A stretch of DNA of 37,686 bases from NCBI RefSeq assembly GCF_003315615.1, contig NZ_PDCH01000015.1, forward strand, positions 1 through 37,686, written 5' to 3'. Position 1 is the first letter of the stretch. The number at the start of each line of letters is the position of its first letter. Both the position numbers and the translations under genes were made by a program. Source of the DNA: Bifidobacterium xylocopae (GTDB lineage Bacteria > Actinomycetota > Actinomycetes > Actinomycetales > Bifidobacteriaceae). This document shows, one piece after another, positions 16,079 to 24,108 of this stretch. Under the pieces are notes generated by a model, which did no database searches, was not told where the DNA came from, and worked only from the letters and a program-made list of their open reading frames with translations.

Positions 16079-18400
16079 TCACGCTTTCCCCTGAAGCCGG
16101 TACGCCGCCAGGGCCTGGCCGGTCTTGGACGCAGGGACCGCAAGCGCGGCTCGCGGGCTGCCGGAATACATCAGACGGCCGCCGTAGGAGCCGGCGTCGG
16201 GACCCATGTCGATCAGCCAGTCGGCCTGGCTGATCACGTCGAGGTTGTGTTCGATGATGACCAGCGAATTGCCGGCATCCACCAAACCGTTGAATAAATC
16301 AACCAGTTTGGCGGTGTCCTGCATGTGCAGCCCGGCGGTCGGCTCGTCCAGGATGTACACCCGCCCCCGCCCGCCCAGCTCGAAGGCCAGTTTGAGCCGC
16401 TGCAGCTCGCCGCCGGACAGGGTGGTCAGCGACTGCTCCAGGCTCAGGTATCCCAGACCCACCCGCCGCATGTTCCCCAGCTTGGAGGCGATGGCCGGCT
16501 GGTCGGCGAAAAAGTCGGCGGCCGCGTCGATGGGCATGGAAAGCACCTGGTAGATGCCCCTGCCCCGGTACTGATAACCCAGCACCTGTTGGCTGTAACG
16601 TCGCCCATGGCAGAGCTCGCAGACCTGCACCACCGGGTCCATGAAGGCCATCTCGGTGATGGTGACCCCCTTGCCTTTGCAGAGCGGGCAGGCCCCTTTG
16701 CCGTTGTAGGAGAACAGCTGCACGGACACGTGGTTGGCGGCCCCGAAGAGCTTGCGAATGTCCGGCAAAATGTCCATGTATGTGGCCGGCGTGGAGCGGA
16801 TGTTGACCCCGATCCCCGCTTGGCTCAGGTCCACATAGTCCTCGGCCAGGCTCTCCCGGAAAGCGGCGACCAGCGAGGATTTGCCCGAACCCGCCACGCC
16901 CGATACCACGCACATGACCCCACGCGGGACATCGACGGACAGGTCGTGCACATTGTTCCGTGTCACATGCTCAAGAGGGAAGAACCCTCGCGGCTCCCGC
17001 TGCTGTGGCCACTCATGCGGCCGTTTCAGGCAACGCGCGGTCAGCGTGTCCGACTCCAACAGCTGCGCATACGTCCCCTGGAAGACGACTTCACCGCCCG
17101 CCTTGCCGGCACCCGGCCCGATTTCGACCACATGGTCGGCCAGGGCGATGACCTCCGGGCTGTGTTCCACGATCAGGATTGTGTTGCCCTTGTCCTTGAG
17201 GGCGCGCAGGGCTTTGGTGATGAGCTTGATGTCGTGCGGGTGCAGGCCCACGCTCGGCTCGTCGAGCACATAAAGCATGTCGGAAAGGGCGGAGGTCAGG
17301 TATTTGGCGATCTTGATCCGTTGGGCCTCGCCGCCGGAAAGCGTGCCGGTATCCCGTCCCAGGGTCAGGTAGCCCAGGCCTATGTCCACCAGCGAGCGCA
17401 CCTTGACCGTCAGCTCCCGCACCATCTCAGCCGCCAGCGGATCGGTGACAGAGTCCAGGAATCCAAGGACATGAACCAGGTCCATGGCGCACACTTCGGC
17501 GATGTTGCACCCGTTGACCACGACGGTCAACGCCTCCGGTTTGAGCCTCGCCCCCCGGCACTCGGGACACACCTGGTGCGAAACCACGGCGGCGATGGCG
17601 TCCTGGTGCTTGCTGGCCTCCTTCTTGTGAAGGATGGACCGCCTGATCCGCGGCACCACCCCCTCATACAAGGCGGTCTTGTACCAGTTCTCCGGAGGGT
17701 TCTTGAGCTTTTGCTGGGGCGCATGCATCAGCAGCTCGTACTCCTCGCTGGAGTAGTTTCTGATCGGCTTGTCCAGGTCGAAGAGCCCGGAGTTGGCATA
17801 GCGCGCCCATCGCCAGGTGCCAGGACCGAAGCTCACAAAGGTTATGGCACCTTGGTTGAGCGATTTGTCCGGATCGATCAGCTTGGATTCATCGACTTCC
17901 TCCACGAACCCAAGGCCCTGGCAGCGCGGGCACATGCCCTGCGGCAGGTTGAAGGAGTAGGAGTCCGAGTAGCCGATGAACGGTTTGCCCACGCGAGAAT
18001 ACAGGAGACGGAGGAGGGAATAGATGCCCGTGTATGTGGCCAGGGTCGAGCGCGCATTGCCGGACAGCCGCCGCTGCTCGATCACGATGGCGACCGGCAG
18101 GTTGTCGATCCGCCCCACGTTCGGGGGCCCGTACTTAGGCAGGTACTGCTGCGTAAAGGAGGGAAAGGTCTCGTTGAGCTCGCGCCGGGAAAGCGCCGCG
18201 ATCGTGTCAAAAACCAGCGAGGACTTCCCCGACCCGGACAGCCCCACGAACACGGTTATCGCATGCTTGGGTATGTCCAGATTCACATGCCGCAAATTGT
18301 TCTGCCAAGCATCCCGCACCTCGATCGCTCCAGCGGACACGCTCTGCGGCTGGGTGGCCCCGACGACCACATCCGCGAACCTCTTTTTCCCTACGCCCAT
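16079..18400 (-). CDS. UvrA-like ABC ATPase, short form (UvrA2/DrrC type)
   Basis: 773 residues with two ABC modules. The first P-loop GLSGSGKSS is at 53-61. Signature LSGGEAQRIKIA and Walker B LYVLDEPSVGLH follow; the second module has GVAGSGKSS, LSGGELQRLKLA and VYILDEPTAGLH. Zinc-ribbon pairs CPRCQG, CPECRG, CPLCKG and CELCHG are visible. Canonical UvrA has about 940-1000 residues; the shortness and the stretch after the first P-loop suggest that the UvrB-binding region is absent or reduced, as in UvrA2 and the daunorubicin-resistance protein DrrC. Such proteins may bind damaged or drug-modified DNA. The frame is open upstream to 18718, but the ATG at 18400 has GGAAGGAT at about 18406-18413 and starts the family homology. 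The gene is monocistronic or precedes the helicase. Confidence 0.88.
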   Translation of the reverse strand: MGVGKKRFADVVVGATQPQSVSAGAIEVRDAWQNNLRHVNLDIPKHAITVFVGLSGSGKSSLVFDTIAALSRRELNETFPSFTQQYLPKYGPPNVGRIDNLPVAIVIEQRRLSGNARSTLATYTGIYSLLRLLYSRVGKPFIGYSDSYSFNLPQGMCPRCQGLGFVEEVDESKLIDPDKSLNQGAITFVSFGPGTWRWARYANSGLFDLDKPIRNYSSEEYELLMHAPQQKLKNPPENWYKTALYEGVVPRIRRSILHKKEASKHQDAIAAVVSHQVCPECRGARLKPEALTVVVNGCNIAEVCAMDLVHVLGFLDSVTDPLAAEMVRELTVKVRSLVDIGLGYLTLGRDTGTLSGGEAQRIKIAKYLTSALSDMLYVLDEPSVGLHPHDIKLITKALRALKDKGNTILIVEHSPEVIALADHVVEIGPGAGKAGGEVVFQGTYAQLLESDTLTARCLKRPHEWPQQREPRGFFPLEHVTRNNVHDLSVDVPRGVMCVVSGVAGSGKSSLVAAFRESLAEDYVDLSQAGIGVNIRSTPATYMDILPDIRKLFGAANHVSVQLFSYNGKGACPLCKGKGVTITEMAFMDPVVQVCELCHGRRYSQQVLGYQYRGRGIYQVLSMPIDAAADFFADQPAIASKLGNMRRVGLGYLSLEQSLTTLSGGELQRLKLAFELGGRGRVYILDEPTAGLHMQDTAKLVDLFNGLVDAGNSLVIIEHNLDVISQADWLIDMGPDAGSYGGRLMYSGSPRAALAVPASKTGQALAAYRLQGKA

Positions 18401-18507
18401 GTCGTATCCTTCCCACACAGCCACTGTATCCAAGCCGCCCTCCCGGCCACGCCCATCAACCCCGTGGGCATAGCGGCGCATCAGCACCACCCCCTCCCCA
18501 ACGCCCG

Positions 18508-18790
18508 CTAGCGGTAATGTCCAAAGGCCAAGAACACGCCTACGCACAACCCGTACAGCCGCACCCACACGGGAGTGGGGGAAGGGGTGTAAGGACCCGG
18601 CATCGTCTCTATCCATGTGCCCCAGGAACCGTGTGCCCCAGGAACAAACCATACGATCCCATGCCCATGTGCAGCCCCCCCCCCAACGACAATGCAAGAA
18701 ACCACAGATACCCGGCAAACTCTAGTTGGCTTGGCCACATCCGCGCGAAAGCCCAGCGGGGCATCACTCCTGGTAAGCAGTGCGTTGGCC
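18508..18790 (-). pseudogene. Possible frameshifted small membrane protein
   Basis: In one - strand frame the DNA reads a hydrophobic, Gly-rich segment (LEFAGYLWFLALSLGGGLH then MGMGSYGLFLG) that meets a stop at 18609. A second frame continues with PSPTPVWVRLYG and LCVGVFLAFGHYR to a stop at 18508. Joined, they would make a small two-helix membrane protein. A 10-base C run (18675-18684) and a near-duplication of GTGCCCCAGGAAC (about 18620-18648) lie in the middle, both plausible sites of slippage. I recognise no family, and chance is possible. Confidence 0.3.
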
Positions 18791-18867
18791 TTGATCGTCT
18801 ATGCAGGATACCGGTTGTCCTGTGGACGAAAACCCGGGGCGCGGCAATCCCACCGGCGTTGATCCCA

Positions 18868-18907
18868 CCTGTTCGATGAATGCGGGAATCGGCATTCATC
18901 GAACAGG
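18868..18907. repeat. Perfect 16-bp-arm inverted repeat
   Basis: CCTGTTCGATGAATGC at 18868-18883 is exactly inverted at 18892-18907 around an 8-base loop. It lies about 120 bases beyond the IPP isomerase stop and about 470 bases upstream of the UvrA-like start. It may be a terminator for the mevalonate operon, though there is no T-run, or a protein-binding site. Confidence 0.75.
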
Positions 18908-19027
18908 ACCTACCGGGCACCCGTCGACGCATGCCTAAGGCCTTGCGTCATCGCTCGATCCACCTTTCGGGCACGCTCCGCGGGGCTCGTATATGGCCGT
19001 TTGCGACCAGGCAGTGGCGCTTCCCGC

Positions 19028-20149
19028 CTACCCGTGTCTATGGGCCAGCGCGGGCAGGTCCACGCCCAGCAGAGTCGCTTCTTCTGCGGTGGAACCGGTG
19101 ACCAGCATGTCTGTGTTCTTGAGGTCGGCCATGGTATGGGCGCCCAAGAGAGACATGAGAGCACGGACCTGGGAAGACCAATTATGGATTTCATCAATCA
19201 ATCCACCCACCCCCTGCCCAGTCAGGGTGGCCAGGAAGTGCCCGGAGACGCCGACCGCCCGGGCGCCCAGGGCCAGCGCCTTGACCACGTCGAGCGGGCT
19301 GCGCACGCCGCCCGAGGCCAGCAGAGCAATCGCCGGCACCGGCACGGGATGGGTGGCCGTCAGTAGGGCCAGTATGGTGGAGAGCCCCCAGGAATCCATG
19401 TACCAATAGGCATGGTCGGCACGGCGCCCGTTCTCGATGACCGCGAAATCAGTGCCACCCCGGCCGGATACATCCACGGTGCCCACGCCAAGTGAGGCCA
19501 GGAGTTCGACCGTGGGGCGACTGAGCCCGAAGCCCACCTCCTTGACCACGACGGGTACCGGGCAGGCGGCCACAATGGCCTGAATGCGCCCGGGCCAGGC
19601 CCCGTAGTCCCGGTCCCCCTCGGCCATGACCGCCTCCTGGACCGGGTTTACATGGATCTGCAAGGCGTCGGCACCCAGCATGCGCACGGCCTGGACCGCC
19701 TGCCCGGGACTGACGGTGGGACCCACGTTGGCGAACACGAAGCCGTCAGGGTCGTGTTCGCGCACCGTGGTGAAGGTGGGGACCAACTCTGGTCTGCGAA
19801 GGGCAGCATGTTGGGAGCCGGTGGCCATGGCCAGACCGGTGGCAGCCGCCGCCGTGGCCAGCTGGGCGTTGATATCGCCCGCCTGGGCGGATCCGCCGGT
19901 CATCGCGTTGATGTAAAAGGGCAGCTCCCATTCCGCCCCGCACACACTCGTGGCCGTGTCGACGCTGGCCTGGTCCACCGCGCGTAGGGAATGATGAACA
20001 AAGCGGATGTCATCAAAGGCATTGCGCTTGGCGGCCTGCTGCTGGCCCAGGGCCAGGCGGATGTGGTCGTTCTTGCGCTGCGAATCCGGGTTCGCGTCCA
20101 AGCCTGGGTCGAATCGGGCACCTGAGGCATCCAACCGGCTGCTGCTCAT
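19028..20149 (-). CDS. fni: Isopentenyl-diphosphate delta-isomerase, type 2 (FMN-dependent)
   Basis: 373 residues, TIM-barrel flavoenzyme that interconverts IPP and DMAPP using FMN and NADPH. Landmarks are RKNDHIRLAL near the N-terminus, FYINAMTGG, LQIHVNPVQEAVMAEGDRDY, VVKEVGFGLS, VDVSGRGGTDF and the phosphate-binding ALLASGGVRSPLDVVKALALGA. The start ATG overlaps the stop of the upstream phosphomevalonate kinase as ATGA (20146-20149), with AAGGAG just before it, so translation is coupled. It is the last gene of the mevalonate cluster. Type 2 rather than type 1 isomerase is usual for bacteria with the mevalonate pathway. Confidence 0.93.
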   Translation of the reverse strand: MSSSRLDASGARFDPGLDANPDSQRKNDHIRLALGQQQAAKRNAFDDIRFVHHSLRAVDQASVDTATSVCGAEWELPFYINAMTGGSAQAGDINAQLATAAAATGLAMATGSQHAALRRPELVPTFTTVREHDPDGFVFANVGPTVSPGQAVQAVRMLGADALQIHVNPVQEAVMAEGDRDYGAWPGRIQAIVAACPVPVVVKEVGFGLSRPTVELLASLGVGTVDVSGRGGTDFAVIENGRRADHAYWYMDSWGLSTILALLTATHPVPVPAIALLASGGVRSPLDVVKALALGARAVGVSGHFLATLTGQGVGGLIDEIHNWSSQVRALMSLLGAHTMADLKNTDMLVTGSTAEEATLLGVDLPALAHRHG

Positions 20150-21471
20150 GCTCGCTCCTTATCTGCACCGGGAGCCGCACCACCCGGACCTGCGGAGGCC
20201 GGAGCCCAGTTCTCCAGCGAAGCCAGGGGTCGGATCACGGATACGTCCAACGGTTCGATGCCTGCACGGGCCCACGCGGCGCGTACGGCCGCGGCCTGCC
20301 CTTGCGCGGGTACCGACCCGGAGCCTCTCTCACTCGCACCCTCGAACGGCTGTGACGGTTGCGCCCCCTGCGTTTCCTGAACCAGTTTCCCATCCAGCGA
20401 GCTCTCGTCCCCCCGCGAATCCTGTCCACCGACGATGGCGATGCCACAGTCCCCTCCGCCCGCACCCGAGGACTTGGCGGCCGCTCCTCGCACCAGGGCA
20501 AGCTCCACCAGGGTTCGCAGAGCCGGGGTCTCGATGGCTGTGTCGGTCAGGGCCGACAAGCCAGTCAGCAGGGTCCGCGCCTGGGCCACGCATTCCCGCA
20601 CCTCGCCCAAATCGCCGGCATCCAAGGCCCCAGCCAGAGCGTCCACACAGGTGTCGGAATCATCCAGGAAACGCTCGTACCGTCCACGCCTGCCATCACC
20701 AGACCTTTGCTTGACCGAAGCCACCAGGGATGGCGTTGAGGCGGGGCTGCCGGTCCATCCGACAAGGAGGCGCAGGGGCGAGTCGGGGCCGAAGGCGCGC
20801 AGACGGGTGATGGACAGGGCAGGCCATGGCTCTTCTATCAGCCGCGAAAGGGATGTGGCGGCCACACGCTCACGCACCCAAGCACGATCGGGCGAGCAGA
20901 AACGAATGCATCCGCCGAAGAGCGAGGCCGCCAGATCACCGCCAGAGCCCAGGCTCTGCGCACGTCCGGTGGCCAGGTAGGCCAGTTTGTAAGTCTCCAT
21001 CGGGCTGAGGGCAAGTCCATAGAAGTCAAGCAGGGCGCGGACCGTGGCCACCGCGACCGCCGCCGAGGAGCCCAGCCCATATTTCTTGCCGGATTGCGCA
21101 TCCAAGCGGCTGCTGATATCAAGATCGAAAGAACGGGGGGCGATGCCTCGCTCAATCACCAGCTCCTCCACGGTGCGGACGGCTGCCAGCAGGTAGGAAG
21201 GACGATCCGGCCGCACATCAGGGGTCAGGACCCCCTCCTCCCGGTGCCAATCGGTGCATGCTTCGGGATGGCCGGCGGATTCGATGCGTCCGGTCTGGGT
21301 ATCCGCGGCGCCGCCGACCCTATCCGTTCCCGGGCCCGACACGCGCGCGGTCAGGGTGCGGTCCACGGCCACCAGGACCGCCGGGTGCCCAGGTTCCACT
21401 ACAGCGTACTCGCCGGCCAAGTAGAGCTTGCCGGCGGCCTGGGCCTGCTTGATCACGGCCACTCGGCTCAT
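20146..21471 (-). CDS. mvaK2: Phosphomevalonate kinase (GHMP family)
   Basis: 441 residues from ATG 21471; a GTG four codons upstream (21483) is an alternative. GHMP kinase signatures are GKLYLAGEYAVVEPGHPAV at the N-terminus, the ATP loop GLGSSAAVAVATVRAL, and the C-terminal KSSGAGGGDCGIAIV. It phosphorylates mevalonate 5-phosphate to the diphosphate. A low-complexity insertion rich in Gly, Ser, Gln and Glu of about 45 residues follows the GAGGG motif and makes the protein longer than many homologues (about 360-370). It lies between the decarboxylase and the isomerase, and its stop overlaps the isomerase start by 4 bases. Confidence 0.9.
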   Translation of the reverse strand: MSRVAVIKQAQAAGKLYLAGEYAVVEPGHPAVLVAVDRTLTARVSGPGTDRVGGAADTQTGRIESAGHPEACTDWHREEGVLTPDVRPDRPSYLLAAVRTVEELVIERGIAPRSFDLDISSRLDAQSGKKYGLGSSAAVAVATVRALLDFYGLALSPMETYKLAYLATGRAQSLGSGGDLAASLFGGCIRFCSPDRAWVRERVAATSLSRLIEEPWPALSITRLRAFGPDSPLRLLVGWTGSPASTPSLVASVKQRSGDGRRGRYERFLDDSDTCVDALAGALDAGDLGEVRECVAQARTLLTGLSALTDTAIETPALRTLVELALVRGAAAKSSGAGGGDCGIAIVGGQDSRGDESSLDGKLVQETQGAQPSQPFEGASERGSGSVPAQGQAAAVRAAWARAGIEPLDVSVIRPLASLENWAPASAGPGGAAPGADKERA

Positions 21472-21571
21472 CTTGCCCACCACGCTTCCATCACTGGCCG
21501 GACCACCTGGACATTCAACGGAGAATATCCATTATTGCTCAGCTCGGCCTTCGTTCTCAAACGCATTGCTC

Positions 21572-22699
21572 CTATGCCTGGCTCAAACCCCCTACGGCAC
21601 CGGCGCCCCCGTCCACGGACGGCATGATCCGCAACCCCGGTCCCGGCCTGTGGACCTGGATGTTCACGCCGGGCAGACGGGCCTGCAGGAGGTCAGCCAC
21701 CGCGGTCGCCTTCCCACCGTCCGTCAGTACCTTCAGATTCGGACCGGCATCAAGGGTGGCCCAGGCACCCAAGCCGTCCTCACGGATGGAGCGCACCGCC
21801 TCGAAGGCCGTCAGCGTCTCGGGCCGCCAATAGCAGATTGCGGGGCGGGCGGCCAACATGGCCGCATGCATACCCAAGGCGTTGGCCTCCACTACAGCAC
21901 CCAAACGTTCCAGGTCGTGATCCCGAATCGCACCCAGGGCTTCTTCCAGGTCCGCAGCCGACTGCTCGGCCCAGGCCCGGTACAAGGGTGAGGTCTCGAC
22001 CGTACGCCGCATGGCGAGACGGCTGGAAATGCGCTTTTCCTGGCCGGAGACCAGCACCACGATCAAGGCAAGATCCATATCGGATTCGACAGGGGTGGCG
22101 TAGGAGGATGCATCGTCGTGGCCGGCCTCCCACTTGACGAGGCCGCCATATATCGAACGGCAGGCCGAACCCGAACCACGCCGGGCCAAACGGGACAGGT
22201 CACGCTCGGACAGGTCCAGACCGGCCGCCTTGGACGCGGCCCCCGCCAGCGCTGCGAACGCCGACGACGAGGAGGCCAGGCCCGCCCCGTAAGGCACCGT
22301 GTTATAGGAGGAGACACGCGCGGAGGCCGAGATGCCGGCCTCGTCACGCACCAGGTCAAGGAAGCGGGAGACACGCTCCAGGGCCTTGCCGGTCTGGGGC
22401 TCGTCATCGATGGTCAGCGTGTCCACGGGGCCGCGGCTCCCACCACGTTCGGAGGACTCAAGGAAGGTCACTTCCGTGCTGGTCGAGAGCCCGGCCAACG
22501 TCAGCGACAGGCTTGAAGAACGGGGTATTATCAGTTCTTCGTCGGCTTTGCCCCAATATTTGATCAGCGCGATATTAGCGTTGGCCTTCGCCTGCGCCCG
22601 GCCCAGGACTGTCCCCCGATTCGCCTGCGCAACCATGGCTGTGGCCGCCGGCCTGCCATCATCCGGCCCCGGCCGGCCCCCAGCTCTTCTCGCGTTCAT
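21572..22699 (-). CDS. mvaD: Diphosphomevalonate decarboxylase
   Basis: 375 residues. It performs the ATP-dependent decarboxylation of mevalonate diphosphate to isopentenyl diphosphate. Visible motifs are NIALIKYWGK (42-51), RSSSLSLTLAG, the loop PYGAGLASSSSAFAALAGAA, GSACRSIYGGLVKWEAG with the conserved Arg, and DAGPNLKVLTDGG near the C-terminus. A stop codon lies just upstream of the ATG at 22699, which bounds the start; M22 is a later alternative. The 212 bases to the upstream mevalonate kinase contain a 63-codon frame whose stop overlaps this ATG as ATGA. Confidence 0.92.
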   Translation of the reverse strand: MNARRAGGRPGPDDGRPAATAMVAQANRGTVLGRAQAKANANIALIKYWGKADEELIIPRSSSLSLTLAGLSTSTEVTFLESSERGGSRGPVDTLTIDDEPQTGKALERVSRFLDLVRDEAGISASARVSSYNTVPYGAGLASSSSAFAALAGAASKAAGLDLSERDLSRLARRGSGSACRSIYGGLVKWEAGHDDASSYATPVESDMDLALIVVLVSGQEKRISSRLAMRRTVETSPLYRAWAEQSAADLEEALGAIRDHDLERLGAVVEANALGMHAAMLAARPAICYWRPETLTAFEAVRSIREDGLGAWATLDAGPNLKVLTDGGKATAVADLLQARLPGVNIQVHRPGPGLRIMPSVDGGAGAVGGLSQA

Positions 22700-22887
22700 A
22701 GTTCACAGGGTAGCCAGGACCCGTGTCCGAACGTACCCCCGGCGAGGAAATCTGACAGTATCCCCACTATCGGAGGAGAATCCACGGGCCGGTCCTGTGG
22801 GAAGCTGCACGCCGCACAGCCTTCGGAACGAATCGCGGCAGGGCCGAAGGCAGCCGCCAGGCCCGCCGCCCGTGTGATCACCGCCAT
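22696..22887 (-). CDS. Possible 63-residue ORF coupled to mvaD
   Basis: A short frame fills most of the 212-base gap between mevalonate kinase and the decarboxylase. Its TGA overlaps the decarboxylase ATG, the same arrangement as between the kinase and isomerase genes downstream. The peptide is mildly hydrophobic (AVITRAAGLAAAFGPAAI at the start) and has two Cys close together (GCAAC). No ribosome-binding site precedes its ATG at 22887 and I recognise no family, so it could be a chance frame or a leader that couples translation. Confidence 0.25.
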   Translation of the reverse strand: MAVITRAAGLAAAFGPAAIRSEGCAACSFPQDRPVDSPPIVGILSDFLAGGTFGHGSWLPCEL

Positions 22888-22911
22888 GCGGTGCGCGCTG
22901 TCGGTTCGCGC

Positions 22912-23877
22912 TCAGGCAACCAGCTGATGGACCCAAACCTGGAGCGCACCCTGCTCCTTGAGGGCCGCACCGATCCGGTCCGCATCTCCGTCATCGGCCG
23001 CCAGGGCCAGCATGCACCCGCCCAGGCCGCCACCGGTCAGCTTGGCACCCAACGCACCCTCCGCCCGGGCCGCCTCGACCAGCCGGTCCAGTGTGGGGTG
23101 CCCCACCTGCAGATCGTCCAACAGCTCCTGGGCCCGGTTCATGTGGGCGCCCAAAGGCTCCATACGTCCGGCTTCCAGATCCGCGATGGCCCGATCGGCG
23201 TGCTCGCCCAAAGCGTCCATCAGCCTACCCACGCCGTCCGGATCCGCCTCCAAGCGGTCGCGCACACCTTCGACGGCCTCCTTGGTGGACCCTGCCACAC
23301 CGGTATCGGCGATTACCAGGTAAGCGGCCCCCTGGGGACGGACCGTGCGCATGTGCCCGTGTTCCAGGCGCACCGGGTCCTGTCCGGAAGTGGTCGCCGC
23401 ATCCAGCCCCGAGGGGTGCCCGTGGGTCACTTTCTCCGCCTGATTGGTCAATTCAAGAATCCGATCATCGCTTGCCTCGACATCGTAGGCATCCAACAGG
23501 GCGCGCACCACGGCACCCGACGCGGCCGCCGATGAACCCAGACCGCGTCCGGCCGGGAAATCCGACTGTGTGCGGATGTCGAAACCCTGATCCGGATGAC
23601 CCAGGTAGTCCAGCGTCACAGCCACGGCCCGACGCAAGCCGCCGAAGCGGTCGCCTGACCCCGCCAGCGGGCCTTCGTAATCGAGCGCCCGAAGGCTGGA
23701 CTCCTCGCCCTGGGCCGCCGGTCTGGCCCAGGCCTGCATTCTCAGACTGTGCAGGGGCAGCGCCAGCGCCGGATGCCCATAGACCACGGCGTGCTCACCA
23801 ATCAGGATGGTCTTGGCCCAGGTTCGTCCATAACCTTCACGCGGCAGCATTGCCGTTCGCGCATCATCCTGATTCAT
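22912..23877 (-). CDS. mvaK1: Mevalonate kinase (GHMP family)
   Basis: 321 residues; ATP-dependent phosphorylation of mevalonate. Motifs are KTILIGEHAVVYGHPALALP (about 22-41), the P-loop GRGLGSSAAASGAVV (about 110-124), HGHPSGLDAATT with the catalytic Asp, and AKLTGGGLGGCMLALA near the C-terminus. GGAGG just upstream supports the ATG at 23877. It is the first gene of the cluster, with a promoter expected in 23878-24030. HMG-CoA synthase and reductase, needed for the upper pathway, are not in this window. Confidence 0.93.
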   Translation of the reverse strand: MNQDDARTAMLPREGYGRTWAKTILIGEHAVVYGHPALALPLHSLRMQAWARPAAQGEESSLRALDYEGPLAGSGDRFGGLRRAVAVTLDYLGHPDQGFDIRTQSDFPAGRGLGSSAAASGAVVRALLDAYDVEASDDRILELTNQAEKVTHGHPSGLDAATTSGQDPVRLEHGHMRTVRPQGAAYLVIADTGVAGSTKEAVEGVRDRLEADPDGVGRLMDALGEHADRAIADLEAGRMEPLGAHMNRAQELLDDLQVGHPTLDRLVEAARAEGALGAKLTGGGLGGCMLALAADDGDADRIGAALKEQGALQVWVHQLVA

Positions 23878-24033
23878 GCAGCCTCCACTAACGAACGATT
23901 GAAGATCCCACTGAGAGTGATTCTAGAAGCCTTCCTTCCTCTCTGCCGCGACTAATCATAGAGATATTGAGCAGATTCTCATCACAAGAACGCGGTTTGC
24001 CCAGCCGGACCCCATAGACCGGATCCGGCGCAG

Positions 24034-24074
24034 CAAAAAACGCGCACGGACGGTTTCCCGCCCCATGCGCGTTT
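24034..24074 (-). terminator. Intrinsic terminator of the MFS transporter
   Basis: On the - strand a stem with outer arms AAAACGCGCA and TGCGCGTTTT, an inner GGGGCGG/CCGTCC pairing and a GAAA loop ends in a run of six T. It begins 35 bases after the transporter stop. This is the clearest classical Rho-independent terminator here. Confidence 0.85.
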
Positions 24075-24108
24075 TCCGTTCAGCCCCATACAATGCGGGG
24101 CGAGGGTC

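Noticed and set aside
16325-18511. 728-codon + strand frame opposite the UvrA-like gene
   Set aside because: Antisense shadow; the - strand carries two complete ABC modules.
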